A stretch of DNA of 64,000 bases, from the NCBI RefSeq assembly GCF_037151175.1, contig NZ_JBBCOR010000003.1:341859-405858 (forward strand), in the 5' to 3' direction. This DNA comes from Asaia sp003994335 (GTDB lineage: Bacteria > Pseudomonadota > Alphaproteobacteria > Acetobacterales > Acetobacteraceae). Shown piece after piece: positions 31,360-40,900 of this stretch. The position numbers and the translations under genes are program-made. The notes beneath the pieces were generated by a model, which did not search any database, was not told where the DNA came from, and was given only the letters and a program-made list of their open reading frames with translations. Numbering within the stretch: the first letter of the stretch is position 1; the number at the start of each line of letters is the position of its first letter.

Positions 31360-32307
31360 ATGGCGCTCGAAAGTGGCACCTATATCTCCGACCTCGTGCC
31401 CTCAAATCCGGCGCACACTGATGGGGTCAATCAGGCCGACAGCCATATGCGGCTGATTAAGGCTACGCTGAAAGCCACTTTCCCGAACATCGCCGGAGCC
31501 GTGACGGCCAGCCACACGGTGCTGAACACCGTTGCAGATGCCTTTGCGACCGCCGGAAGCTTGGTGCTTTCAGGAACGACTGCGCTCACCCTCAGCAACT
31601 CTTCAGGCAACCTGGGAGTCTCCGGTAGAGTGGCCGCAACCGGTCTCGATACCACCGGGTCGATCACACTCGCGGGGGTCAGCGTCGGGGCCTTTCTCGT
31701 TCCCTCAGGGGGTATCATTGCGTGGTCAGGAGCTATCGCTGCGATCCCCGCAGGATGGGTAATCTGCGATGGTAACAACGGCACACCTGACCTCCGGGGC
31801 CGATTCATCATCGGCGCGGGTGGCAGCTACGCCCCCTACAACACTGGCGGCGCGGCGGCATCTCTATCGGATGTCCAGGGCGCGCACACCCATGGGGGCT
31901 ACACGGGCGCGGCGGGGGCGTTCTCAGCGAGCGTCTCGACCGACGCTCAGGGTGGTCATGGCCATGGAGGCAACACCCTTCAACACGCCCTGACCAACGA
32001 CGAAATACCTTCCCACTCCCACCAACAAGCGGTTTCTGCATCCGCCCAGATCGTAACGTCTACGAGCGGCACGACCTCGCTTCTTACCTCGATCAACGGC
32101 AACTCTGCGATACAGGGGCCGTACACGGGCGGCGCTGGGGCTGGAGCTGCTCATACGCACGGCATCAGCACAGACGGCCAGCACACCCACAACGTGGCGA
32201 TCTCACAGGCAGCGCACAGCCACTCTATCGCTCAAGACGGCGCACATCAGCACACAGTCCCCACGATGCCGCCATACTTCGCCCTCTGCTTCATCATGAA
32301 AACTTAA
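31360..32307 (+). CDS. Tail collar-domain fibre protein
   Basis: This 315-residue virion protein opens the rightward late region. The phage tail collar domain is recognised in PSGGIIAWSGAIAAIPAGWV followed by CDGNNGTPDLRGRFIIGAGG (about 116-150). The C-terminal half has at least seven His-x-His motifs (HTHGG, HGHGG, HSHQQ, HTHG, HTHN, HSHS, HQHT), which in T4-type fibres bind metal along a trimeric needle. The C terminus (PPYFALCFIMK) is typical for the family. ATG follows an AGGA site. Confidence 0.88.
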   Translation: MALESGTYISDLVPSNPAHTDGVNQADSHMRLIKATLKATFPNIAGAVTASHTVLNTVADAFATAGSLVLSGTTALTLSNSSGNLGVSGRVAATGLDTTGSITLAGVSVGAFLVPSGGIIAWSGAIAAIPAGWVICDGNNGTPDLRGRFIIGAGGSYAPYNTGGAAASLSDVQGAHTHGGYTGAAGAFSASVSTDAQGGHGHGGNTLQHALTNDEIPSHSHQQAVSASAQIVTSTSGTTSLLTSINGNSAIQGPYTGGAGAGAAHTHGISTDGQHTHNVAISQAAHSHSIAQDGAHQHTVPTMPPYFALCFIMKT

Positions 32308-32316
32308 GGACACCTG

Positions 32317-33924
32317 ATGGCTCTCGTTCAATTCCGGGGGCTATCCGGCGCTGGAATCGTCTCGGACCCAAACCCCGCTGAGCTGGGCCTGAATGCCTGG
32401 TCGAGCGGGGCGAACGTCCGGTTTCACGCCAATAAGGCGGAGCGCGCTCCGGTACTGAAGACCGCCGTGCCGCTAACCGCCGCGCCCTCTTACGTCTTTT
32501 CATACCGCCCTGCATCGCTCAATGACATGATCATCAGCGTGTCCACCTCTGCGATCACGCATGTTTCATCGGGTGATGCCGTTGATCTTACCCCCGAGGC
32601 GGGGGCCAGCTATTCGCCGGGGGCGGCTTTTACGTCCACGGCCTTAGGCGATGTCACGTACCTCAACCAGCCCAGCGCTGTCCCCTTATACTTCGGGCCG
32701 CAATCCGGAAGGTTCGAGACGCTGCCAGGTTGGGACCCAAGCTGGTCCTGCCGCTCCCTGAGAAACTACGGGGACTACATGATTGCCCTTGGGGTCACTA
32801 AAGGCGCGCAGAGCGTACCTCAGATGTTCAAGTGGTCAGACCTGACGCTTGCGGGGCAGCCCCCCGGCTCCTGGGACGCGAACGATGCAACCACCAATGC
32901 AGGCGAAAACGTCATTGAGGATCTAACCTCGCCTATCGTTGATGGGTGCGCCCTGAAAGATGCGTTTGTCGTCTATGCCTCGGATCAGGCTATCCTGGTT
33001 ACACAAACAGGCGACCAACTTGTATTCGCATTCACCCGCCTCGGCATTGACGGAGGGCTGATCGCACCGAACTGTGTGGTCGAGGTGGCAGGGGGGCACT
33101 ACTGTTTCGGAACGTCTGACATCTACTTCCATGATGGAACAACGCAGCGATCCATTTGTGATGGCGTTTCCAGAGACTTCATCTTTGGGACACTGAACCG
33201 GAAGCTCGCCGAGGCCTGTTTCACGATCTACTCTCCGGTCCACAAAGAGATACTGTTCTGCTACGCGACGACTGACCCCGCCGCCCCCTGGAGCGGCCTG
33301 GGATGTAACCGCGCGGCGGTCTACAGCCTGACCAGCCAAACCTGGTCGTATCTAGACCTACCAAACGTGTGCTCTGGATCGTTGGTGTCCGTAGATCAGT
33401 CTCCGACATATGCGCGGTATGACTCCGATGGGCCGACCTACGCGACTACCTCGGATACCTATTTGGGCCTCGACGGCTCGCATAGTGATAACGTGATCTT
33501 CGGCTCAGCATCTACCGGGACAATCTCAGAGAGCCGTGTGCTTGCCTACGACTTCGCGAACAAGGGTAGTCTGCCCAATCTAGCGATTGAGGCTGACTGC
33601 AATTCCTCCGCTTACCTACAGCGTATCGGCCTAGACCTCGACACTCAAGGATCAGACCTGGCGACCTACAAGAATGTAAGGCGCGTCTACCCTCAATCTG
33701 TGATGTATGCCGAAACCCCCGTCACGATCACGCTGGGAGGCTCCAACACGCCCGCAGGCCCCCTCAAATGGGCTGCGCCTGTAACCTTCGACCCGACTAC
33801 GCAGTACAAGGTAGATACCCTCATTGGTGGGCGCTACCTGAGCTACAGGTTCGAGGTCGATGCTCCGGTAGACTTCGAGGTTGTCGGGTTCGATGCTGAC
33901 GTTGTTTCAGCGGGGAGGCGCTAA
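32317..33924 (+). CDS. Virion structural protein, tail tube/gp12-like candidate
   Basis: The 535-residue protein has an N terminus (ELGLNAWSSGANVRFHANKA) typical of a podovirus structural family whose members start with a segment describing placement after an 'EAW..NVRF' motif. The rest is beta-rich without membrane segments or signal. Position in the late operon and size fit a tail tubular/nozzle protein. The family is named tentatively. Its stop overlaps the next start (TAATG). Confidence 0.65.
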   Translation: MALVQFRGLSGAGIVSDPNPAELGLNAWSSGANVRFHANKAERAPVLKTAVPLTAAPSYVFSYRPASLNDMIISVSTSAITHVSSGDAVDLTPEAGASYSPGAAFTSTALGDVTYLNQPSAVPLYFGPQSGRFETLPGWDPSWSCRSLRNYGDYMIALGVTKGAQSVPQMFKWSDLTLAGQPPGSWDANDATTNAGENVIEDLTSPIVDGCALKDAFVVYASDQAILVTQTGDQLVFAFTRLGIDGGLIAPNCVVEVAGGHYCFGTSDIYFHDGTTQRSICDGVSRDFIFGTLNRKLAEACFTIYSPVHKEILFCYATTDPAAPWSGLGCNRAAVYSLTSQTWSYLDLPNVCSGSLVSVDQSPTYARYDSDGPTYATTSDTYLGLDGSHSDNVIFGSASTGTISESRVLAYDFANKGSLPNLAIEADCNSSAYLQRIGLDLDTQGSDLATYKNVRRVYPQSVMYAETPVTITLGGSNTPAGPLKWAAPVTFDPTTQYKVDTLIGGRYLSYRFEVDAPVDFEVVGFDADVVSAGRR

Positions 33925-34205
33925 TGGCACAGTCAGCAGGCGTTAAGGCGTACACGGTCTCCCCCTTACCCAGCCTTGCGAGCAGCGACCGGGACTACAT
34001 GAACCGGGAACTGGGGAACATCGCGGCATCAATTCGAGCGCTCAACATGCTTTGCCCGCAAGCCGCGTCTAAGGCCCCCGTCGCACCCCTAGACGGGACC
34101 CCACGACTCTCCAGGGCGCCTTGGAGGCCCCTTGAAGGGCAAACAGAGGACCAATGGGTCTACTATGACGCAGCCAGCAGTTCTTGGAAGCCTTTCCCTG
34201 GATAA
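33924..34205 (+). CDS. Small late-region protein
   Basis: The 93-residue product has a helix DRDYMNRELGNIAASIRALN and a C-terminal QWVYYDAASSSWKPFPG stretch. It is coupled to the previous gene by a one-base overlap and overlapped by the next gene. No family is recognised; a small virion or assembly protein by context. Confidence 0.65.
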   Translation: MAQSAGVKAYTVSPLPSLASSDRDYMNRELGNIAASIRALNMLCPQAASKAPVAPLDGTPRLSRAPWRPLEGQTEDQWVYYDAASSSWKPFPG

Positions 34206-34521
34206 GGTGCCGGTGGTCGTCCGCCCTGACTACACGATCAGCTACGAGCGCGGTCCAGAATGTATCTTCGTCCATGTTGATGTAAGGCGCTGGACCACGG
34301 GGACTGCGCGCCAGTTCAGGGCCGACACAGAGGCCGCGCAGGGACTCTTAGGGGAACCTGTATATGCCCTCAGAGAGCCCTCAGCCCCTCTTCAGCCGAA
34401 ATTTTTGGCGCTTGCCGGGTTCATTCCGTGCGGAACCGTAATCGAGTCGTCAAGCGGTGAGCCTCTGACCATTCACTGTCGCCCGTTCCCCGGAAAGCGC
34501 GTTCTACTTTTCAACCCGTAG
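34165..34521 (+). CDS. Small late-region protein
   Basis: The 118-residue product starts MTQPAVLGSLSLDKVP and appears compact and alpha/beta. It overlaps the previous gene by 41 bases. No family is recognised. Location between structural genes suggests a minor virion or assembly role. Confidence 0.6.
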   Translation: MTQPAVLGSLSLDKVPVVVRPDYTISYERGPECIFVHVDVRRWTTGTARQFRADTEAAQGLLGEPVYALREPSAPLQPKFLALAGFIPCGTVIESSSGEPLTIHCRPFPGKRVLLFNP

Positions 34522-34546
34522 CCCTGCGGGGCTCTTTGGAGTCCCT

Positions 34547-35920
34547 TTGGGAAGCAGCAAGACCAAGACGCAATCGTCTTCTACCACGTCACCCTGGGCA
34601 CCCCAGGCGTCCCAGGTTCAGAACATCTTCGGCCAGGCCCAGCAGAACTACAATCAGCAGTCTGCAAACGGACCCTACACGGGCCAGATGACGGCTGGCA
34701 CAAATGGCACTCTCGATAGTGCCATTGCAGGAGCCAATAATTGGGCCAACGGGACGGGCGCAAGCCTTTCCAGCGGTCAGGCCTCTGCCGGATCAACGGG
34801 CCTTGGAGCACTGACGCCGTACATCAACAATGCCTCCTCGCTGGCCTCGCAGGGGCTTGATAGTGGCCTTTCAGGCATTCTCAGCGGCATTGCCAACGGC
34901 ACCACATCGTCCAGCGGTCCCACGAGTGCGCTATCGTCCGCGCTGAACAATGCCGCAATCAGCGGCACGAACGGCCTGACCAACGCCCAGAACACCCTTT
35001 CAAACGTCTCCAGTCAGGCGCTCTCGGACCCCACGGCACAGCTTGCGGCCAACGCTGGCACCTACATGAACTCGTCGGCGGTCAATCAGGCTATCGCAGC
35101 CAATGATGCGACCATCGACCAGACGCTGAACCAGACGACGCTCCCCGGCATCAACCGTCAGGCGGCTCAGGGCGGGTCTCTGAACTCGTCCCGCGCAGGT
35201 GCTGCGGCGGCTATGGCTCAGGGTCAGGCTGCAACGGCCAAAGCCACACAGGCCGCCGCGCTCCAGAACAACGCCTACAATCAGGGCCTCTCAACGGCTC
35301 TGAGCGCGTACAATAACGGGCTCAGCACAGCAGCCAGTGCAGCGGGGACTCAGGGTAGCCTCGGCAATGCCTCTGCGCTTGGCACTGCGGGTCTCCAGCA
35401 GAACAACTCGCAGTACAACACCTCGAACCAGCTTAGCGCCGCGTCAGGACTCCTTGGGCTTCAGCAGCAGAACACAAACTCCCAGCTTGCGGCCAACAGC
35501 CAGCTTGGGAACGCCGCTTCGTTGGGTAACTCTGCTACGAACAGCGCCGTCCAAAATGCCCTGAACAATTACCAGCTCCAGGCTGGGGCCGGTCAGCAGC
35601 AGCAGAGCAATGACCAGAACGCCCTGACCAATGCTTACCAGCAGTGGCAGAACCAGAACGGATATCAGACAGGAATCTTGAATGATTATCTGGGATTGGT
35701 CAGCGGGAATTACGGCAGCCAGCAAAGTGGCACCAGCACCTCTACGCAAAGCGGCAGCCTCGGAAATGCGATTGTAGGGAGCGCGCTCGGATTAGGGGGG
35801 ATTCTCACGGGTGGAGGGAATGGAGGCCTGCTGTCCAGATGGCTGTCCCCGAGCAGTCAGGCCCCCTATCAGTCAGCCGGTGAGCTGGGCACGGGAATTT
35901 CTCAAGGCGGGATTTACTAA
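34547..35920 (+). CDS. Gln/Asn/Ala-rich virion protein, ejection or internal protein candidate
   Basis: The 457-residue protein starts at a TTG with a GGAG site. It begins MGSSKTKTQSSSTTSPWAPQ, a start shared by podovirus internal/tail proteins, and continues with long low-complexity Ala, Gln, Asn, Ser and Gly stretches lacking Cys. It should be helical and flexible. Followed by two large internal-protein candidates, it most likely belongs to the DNA ejection set. Confidence 0.65.
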   Translation: MGSSKTKTQSSSTTSPWAPQASQVQNIFGQAQQNYNQQSANGPYTGQMTAGTNGTLDSAIAGANNWANGTGASLSSGQASAGSTGLGALTPYINNASSLASQGLDSGLSGILSGIANGTTSSSGPTSALSSALNNAAISGTNGLTNAQNTLSNVSSQALSDPTAQLAANAGTYMNSSAVNQAIAANDATIDQTLNQTTLPGINRQAAQGGSLNSSRAGAAAAMAQGQAATAKATQAAALQNNAYNQGLSTALSAYNNGLSTAASAAGTQGSLGNASALGTAGLQQNNSQYNTSNQLSAASGLLGLQQQNTNSQLAANSQLGNAASLGNSATNSAVQNALNNYQLQAGAGQQQQSNDQNALTNAYQQWQNQNGYQTGILNDYLGLVSGNYGSQQSGTSTSTQSGSLGNAIVGSALGLGGILTGGGNGGLLSRWLSPSSQAPYQSAGELGTGISQGGIY

Positions 35921-35925
35921 ACGGG

Positions 35926-37797
35926 ATGAGCTACGGAAGACAGTTCCTCGCTGCGTTTGATTCCTCGGGGATCAGCCCGAAGTTCCTCCCCGCAGCGTAT
36001 GGAATGCTCGGTCAAGAATCCTCCAACGGAGCCGCTTCGCCCAACCTTCTCCAGGTCACTTCTAGCACCGCTGCGAACCCCGGCTATGGCCTAGCGCCGC
36101 TCTCCGATGAGGACCGGAACGATCCTCAGAAATCCTCCGCCTTCGCCCTCAACCTGCTCAAGGCCAAGGCGGACCATGCAGGTTTAAGCTTCGACAATCC
36201 CGACGACTATGCTTCGATCCTGCGCCTGCATAACGGCGGGGGAGACCCGAACTACGTTCAGCACGTCGCCGCACGAATCCCTTCAACACCCCCTGAAACG
36301 GCCCTGAGCGGTCCCGCAGAAGGAACGCAAATGTCCGGCTCAATGACGCAGCCTCCGCCTGGCCAAGTGGCTTTCCAAGGTCCTCAGCCGACCCAGGATA
36401 TGTTGGATGCTGCCGATCCCCACAGCTCACGCACTCTGTCTCAGATGCTGCTCCGCGCTGGCGCCGGATTCGCGGGGGGCCGCACGTTTGGTGAGGGGCT
36501 TTCTGGTGCCCTTGCTGGTGCCGCCGACACCCTCGATCAGCAGCAGCAGGCCGCCTATGAACTATACAGGCAACAGCAGCTTCAAAGTCTTTACGGGCTT
36601 AAAGCTGACACGACGAACGCGAACAACGAGACCAAGGTAGGCGTTGCAGGTGCGCGTAACGCAACGAGTGCGCGGAATACAGATGTGCGCGCAGGGGTAG
36701 CGGAGCGCGGACAAGACATAGGGCACGGCGATCGACAGGACGCCATCAATTCTCGGCAGAACTATCAGAATGCGGCCCTGGCGCTTCGGGGGCAGATTGC
36801 CAACTCCCGAGGGGCACAGGCGGCGGCCCTGACCGGGGCGCCTTATACGCCTGTAACGATCCCTCAAAATATTGGGCAGGCTCCCGCAGGTGTTCCGCAG
36901 TCTCCCCCAGCCCCACCTCCCCCGGGCGTCCCGTCAACACCCCCTGCAACGCCCCCTCAGCCCGCCCCTCTGGCGCCCCCGACGCTCCCTCCCGCGCCTA
37001 CCACGGACCCTTGGGCGCTCCCTCCGCTGCCCACTCAGGGTGGCATCAGAGGCGCTCAGCAGTTCGCGCAGAAGAACCAAGGGGAGCGCGATCGGTACGC
37101 CAGAGATCACGCTTCGGCCCTGACGGATGACCAGGCGCTGCTGAACAACCTCGACCAGTACCAAGGGGCCTATGACCGGCTTCAGAGTACTGCGCTGTCA
37201 AAGCCCGGTATGGGCGCATCGTGGCGTATTCCACTGGCCTCTGTTCTATCCGGCAATGGGCTGGGCAACGCTGACGCGGCTGAACTCAACAAGCAGCACA
37301 ATACGCTGACAGCTCAGCTAGCTGGGGCCAAGGGCCGAGTTCTGGTCGCGGGGCTCAAGATTGCTGGGGCTTCGCTCCCTGACCAGTCTGTACCTTACCA
37401 GGCAGGTAACGCTATCCTTCAATCCACGGCGGCCAATACACGCCTGCAACAGGCGGTCGATCAGGCACGGGCCACGCTGCTTCAGCGGAACCCTAACGCC
37501 ACCCCAGCGCAGATTGAATCAGCACTTGGGGAGTACGTTCAGGGCGTTGGCAGTCCGTTCACCACGGGCTCTGATGGCTCAGTCACCCCCCGTGATATCC
37601 CCAGCTTTGAGCAGTGGAAGGCGGGTGGTCATGCTGATCCTGAGGCCGCTGAGGCGGTTTCAAAGGCCTTTCCAAAGGCTCCGGCAATCACTGCGCCTCA
37701 GGCCGCTATCGACTACCTCCGCAATAACCCGCAGTTCTCCGACGCCTTCGACCAGAAGTACGGCAAGGGAGCCGCAGCAGCTACACCAGGAAAGTAA
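35926..37797 (+). CDS. Internal virion protein with lytic transglycosylase-like N terminus
   Basis: This 623-residue protein has an N-terminal segment (FLPAAYGMLGQESSNGAASPN) resembling the catalytic Glu region of lysozyme-like transglycosylases that cut peptidoglycan during DNA ejection. A helical region and a Pro-rich linker (about 300-365, PPAPPPPGVP type) follow, then a helical C-terminal half. T7 gp16 combines such an enzyme with ejection functions; that comparison is inference. It is coupled to the next gene by TAATG. Confidence 0.65.
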   Translation: MSYGRQFLAAFDSSGISPKFLPAAYGMLGQESSNGAASPNLLQVTSSTAANPGYGLAPLSDEDRNDPQKSSAFALNLLKAKADHAGLSFDNPDDYASILRLHNGGGDPNYVQHVAARIPSTPPETALSGPAEGTQMSGSMTQPPPGQVAFQGPQPTQDMLDAADPHSSRTLSQMLLRAGAGFAGGRTFGEGLSGALAGAADTLDQQQQAAYELYRQQQLQSLYGLKADTTNANNETKVGVAGARNATSARNTDVRAGVAERGQDIGHGDRQDAINSRQNYQNAALALRGQIANSRGAQAAALTGAPYTPVTIPQNIGQAPAGVPQSPPAPPPPGVPSTPPATPPQPAPLAPPTLPPAPTTDPWALPPLPTQGGIRGAQQFAQKNQGERDRYARDHASALTDDQALLNNLDQYQGAYDRLQSTALSKPGMGASWRIPLASVLSGNGLGNADAAELNKQHNTLTAQLAGAKGRVLVAGLKIAGASLPDQSVPYQAGNAILQSTAANTRLQQAVDQARATLLQRNPNATPAQIESALGEYVQGVGSPFTTGSDGSVTPRDIPSFEQWKAGGHADPEAAEAVSKAFPKAPAITAPQAAIDYLRNNPQFSDAFDQKYGKGAAAATPGK

Positions 37798-39743
37798 TGG
37801 CACAGAACCCGTTCGACCAGTTCGATGCAAAGCCTGCGTCGAGCGGGGGAAACCCATTCGACCAGTTCGATGCTCCGAAAGGTGGGGCACAAGCAGCGCC
37901 TCATGAGTCCACCCTCCATCACTGGGCTGGGCTTACGGGCCGAGCCCTGACAAATGGCGTGACGGGACTGGCAGACATGTTCTCTCATGCTGGGGACACG
38001 GACTTGGCTCAGGCGTCCGCAATCCGTCCTGAACTTGCTGAGGTCAAGCCCACTCCCGTCAGCGAACAGGCAGAGGCTGCCCTTGATCGGGCTGGCGTAG
38101 CGAAGCCGAATGGTGCGGGTGAGCAGCTCTATTCAGGGGCGGTCAGTGCGCTTCCGGGAGCCGCGTTAGGCGGTGCCGCTGGAGCCTTAGCGCGCCTCGG
38201 CACGGGTGCTGCCTCAGGTGCAGCGTCCACGGGTGCGGGTATGCTTGCCCACGCAGCGGGGGCGTCCCCGTCGCAACAGGCTGCGGCAGAACTCTTGACA
38301 GGTCTTGCTGTCCCAGGCGGGCTGGCTGCTGGATCAAAGGCTGCGGACATACGAGCCTTGTCAAAGGTCGCCCCGGACCGCGCTCCAGTCACGGCCTCCG
38401 TAATCTCAGGAATTGACGCCCACCACGGCTCGACGCTTAACAGCGGCCCTTGGGCAAATTCAGCAGCCAGCTATGTAAAAGACGGCGCGGAGTCCCTCAA
38501 CGGACTTTCAGACGCTCTCCACAAGAACGCTCTGATCACAGCCGCGCAGCGCGTCACGATCAAAAACGCAGTCCAGCAGGCAGCGGCGCACCAGAATAGA
38601 ATATCGACGGCTCCGGGTTCGGCCTATGACACGATATCGCAGATGCAGAATCTGCCGCCAAGTGTCAGGGGCACTTTGCTGAGTGGCCTGGACCACCTCG
38701 ATACGGCCTCTAGCAACAAACTTCTGAGGAACTCTAAGGGTCCCCTTGAGAAAGTCGGGGCAACGGCTGGCGGCCTGATTCCGTTCTTCGGCCACCACAC
38801 GGCCCTAGGAATGCTCGATGCGCCGCCCGGTGTCGTTATCGGCGGGGCAATCGGACGGGGATTGGATAACAAGCTGGGGCTAGCAAAGGCTCCCGCACAG
38901 CGGCTCAACAGCGCCGCACAGCGGGTTCTCGATATCACAGGACAGCAGGTTCCAGAGAGTCCCCTGTCCAGAGCCAGAGCCGTATCCGCAGGACTGAATG
39001 AAGCAGACCCTGAGATGCTTTTCGAGGCCTCCGCAGGTGACATGGGAAGTCCGATCAGGAACCCTGAGAATATAGACTTTGGGGTTCCGCAGGGTCCCGC
39101 TACTCCTCCACCCCGTGCCTCTCCACAGCCGCAGGCACCCTCAGGCGCGACATTAGCGCCAGAAACCGCAGCAGGTGTGGCGGCCCCGTTCCAACCTGAA
39201 TTGCGGGGTGGGCAGGTTCTGATCAACCATAAACTGACTGATCAACGGCTCCCGCCCGCGCTTCACAGCGAAATCGCCGCAGCAGTTCAGCAGGGTATTG
39301 GCTCAGGGTTGCCCCAAAGCGCAGCAGACGCAATCCTTGCTGGGCAGAACACGGATGGCTACACGGCGCGCTACCTTGCCCGCATGGTCCATCACCAGAG
39401 GACTGGCGCAGAGCGTCCTGAGGACTACGACGCCGCAGCCGCCGATGCAGTCAGCAGAGCATTTGCCTCTGTTCCTGATCTACCTAACGGGCCCTCCAAT
39501 ATGGGACGCCCCATTGACAACTACCACCGTTGGGCGGGAGCAGCGCGCTCGTATCAGTCGGCGGTCGATGGAGCCGCGCAGGCGGCCTCCGCAGCCGGAC
39601 ACCATGAGGTCGCGGCGCGTATGCAGGACCTCAAGGTTCTCCCCAAGACGGAAGCAAAGCAGGGACTCTACCAGGAGCTTCTCGCCAAGCACCCCGAATC
39701 CGCCTCTTTCATCTCCCCTCAACTCCTCAAAGGGATTGATTGA
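37797..39743 (+). CDS. Internal virion/DNA ejection protein with NPFDQFD repeats
   Basis: The 648-residue protein opens with two NPFDQFDA repeats (residues 4-11 and 20-27), a short motif seen at the N termini of podovirus internal proteins. An Ala/Gly-rich hydrophobic part (about 115-185, with GAALGGAAGALARLGTGA) could insert into membrane. The remainder is helical. It follows the transglycosylase-like protein and precedes the terminase genes. Confidence 0.65.
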   Translation: MAQNPFDQFDAKPASSGGNPFDQFDAPKGGAQAAPHESTLHHWAGLTGRALTNGVTGLADMFSHAGDTDLAQASAIRPELAEVKPTPVSEQAEAALDRAGVAKPNGAGEQLYSGAVSALPGAALGGAAGALARLGTGAASGAASTGAGMLAHAAGASPSQQAAAELLTGLAVPGGLAAGSKAADIRALSKVAPDRAPVTASVISGIDAHHGSTLNSGPWANSAASYVKDGAESLNGLSDALHKNALITAAQRVTIKNAVQQAAAHQNRISTAPGSAYDTISQMQNLPPSVRGTLLSGLDHLDTASSNKLLRNSKGPLEKVGATAGGLIPFFGHHTALGMLDAPPGVVIGGAIGRGLDNKLGLAKAPAQRLNSAAQRVLDITGQQVPESPLSRARAVSAGLNEADPEMLFEASAGDMGSPIRNPENIDFGVPQGPATPPPRASPQPQAPSGATLAPETAAGVAAPFQPELRGGQVLINHKLTDQRLPPALHSEIAAAVQQGIGSGLPQSAADAILAGQNTDGYTARYLARMVHHQRTGAERPEDYDAAAADAVSRAFASVPDLPNGPSNMGRPIDNYHRWAGAARSYQSAVDGAAQAASAAGHHEVAARMQDLKVLPKTEAKQGLYQELLAKHPESASFISPQLLKGID

Positions 39744-40147
39744 CAGATCAGACAACGTTGACCGCAGCAGCGGCCAGACGCCGCACGTTCGCGGCAACCA
39801 TGAACAAGGGTGCTTCGGGCTCCTCTCAGTCTCAGGATAGCCTTCAGCAGAACTCTGCCAATCAGCCTGGCGTGGTGGCAGGACTCGACAACATCAACCG
39901 GGTCCGCAAGTCCAAGGGTAAGGCGAAGAAGACTCACTACGGTGCCCACGCAGCCTCCTTGGCGCAGGCTGCCCATGACAACGGCAAACCGGCACTGGCC
40001 TCTGCAATCACTGCCGTAGCCCATGCTCCGCACCCTCAGGACAAGATGCAGGTGGCTCAGAACTACCTTGCAACGCTTCCTCCTGAGGAGGCTCAGCAAC
40101 ACGCCCACATGTTCACCAAGCAGCTCATGAAGCAGCCCGAACAGTGA
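39740..40147 (+). CDS. Small late-region protein
   Basis: This 135-residue protein starts at a TTG overlapping the previous stop (TTGA). It is Ala/Gln/His-rich and basic at the N terminus (AAARRRTFAATMNKG) with a helical C-terminal half. No family is recognised; probably a minor internal virion component. Confidence 0.6.
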   Translation: MTDQTTLTAAAARRRTFAATMNKGASGSSQSQDSLQQNSANQPGVVAGLDNINRVRKSKGKAKKTHYGAHAASLAQAAHDNGKPALASAITAVAHAPHPQDKMQVAQNYLATLPPEEAQQHAHMFTKQLMKQPEQ

Positions 40148-40473
40148 CCTTAGGGGACCTTCTAAGGGACACCCAAGCTGTCCTCTCATGCCCTCTGCTG
40201 GACGACGCTGAAGCTCAGGCCGCCGTCTCCCACCTTACTGGCCGCTTTCTGGCCGCCCATCGCCCCGAAATCGAAGCGCAGATAGCGCAGAAAATAGGAG
40301 ATACGCCAGTTGGCAGCCTACGAACGTTATATTGCCGAGGACGGTCTGCCGAGGATCGTCCGACCACCGACCGCAAAGCCGCTCAACCGGCATCCCCTGT
40401 TGCAGGACAAGGTAAGGGGGATCTGGTACCCGTGCCTCGTCGGAAAGGTGCCTCATTACCCCGCAACTCGTGA
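40144..40473 (+). CDS. Small protein overlapping the terminase small subunit
   Basis: A 109-codon frame starts at GTG within the previous stop (GTGA). Its first half (LLDDAEAQAAVSHLTGRFLA) looks like a real protein, while the last 50 residues overlap the terminase small subunit gene and look like shadow sequence (RRKGASLPRNS). The real product may be shorter, or the overlap may be functional. Confidence 0.45.
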   Translation: MTLGDLLRDTQAVLSCPLLDDAEAQAAVSHLTGRFLAAHRPEIEAQIAQKIGDTPVGSLRTLYCRGRSAEDRPTTDRKAAQPASPVAGQGKGDLVPVPRRKGASLPRNS

Positions 40474-40900
40474 AGAGTATGAGGAAGTCCAGGTTGCAAG
40501 CTCCAAGCGTATAAAGCGCCTTGTCGAGCTGAAGAAGTGGGGCTGCCAAGGCGTCCCTCCTGGCTGGGCAGGCAAGAAGAAGCTCCTCGCCAAGATCAGG
40601 CGCGAAGGGGCGGAACGTGCAGACAGAATTGTGAAGAAGATGATCGAAGAAGGCATCACCACTGACGAAGGTGCAATGGCAGACGTTGCGCTGGCCGCTG
40701 CCGTTGAAATCGTCATCACCAAAGATACGGCACCTCCGACTGAACACGAGGCCCGTCCAACAAGTAGATACCTCTACTCGCCGCGCGACCGGCTGAGCGC
40801 CATCAAAACCGTCCTTGAGTTCACCAAGACCAAGCCGGTTGTGAAGACCGAGGCACAGCTCTCAGTCGCTGAGGCGTGGCTGGACAGGATTTCCGAGTAA
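40310..40900 (+). CDS. Terminase small subunit
   Basis: The 196-residue protein precedes the large terminase and fits a DNA-recognition subunit of the packaging motor. It starts at TTG with an AGGAG site. A basic, helical centre (SSKRIKRLVELKKWGCQG, KKKLLAKIRREGAERAD) resembles a DNA-binding segment, and the C-terminal SAIKTVLEFTKTKPV motif is seen in several phage small subunits. Overlaps terL by 25 bases. Confidence 0.75.
   Translation: MAAYERYIAEDGLPRIVRPPTAKPLNRHPLLQDKVRGIWYPCLVGKVPHYPATREEYEEVQVASSKRIKRLVELKKWGCQGVPPGWAGKKKLLAKIRREGAERADRIVKKMIEEGITTDEGAMADVALAAAVEIVITKDTAPPTEHEARPTSRYLYSPRDRLSAIKTVLEFTKTKPVVKTEAQLSVAEAWLDRISE

Noticed and set aside
40310..40473. C-terminal part of the 40144 frame as a real protein segment
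   Set aside because: It overlaps the terminase small subunit in another frame and has shadow-like composition (RGRSAEDRPTTDRKA).
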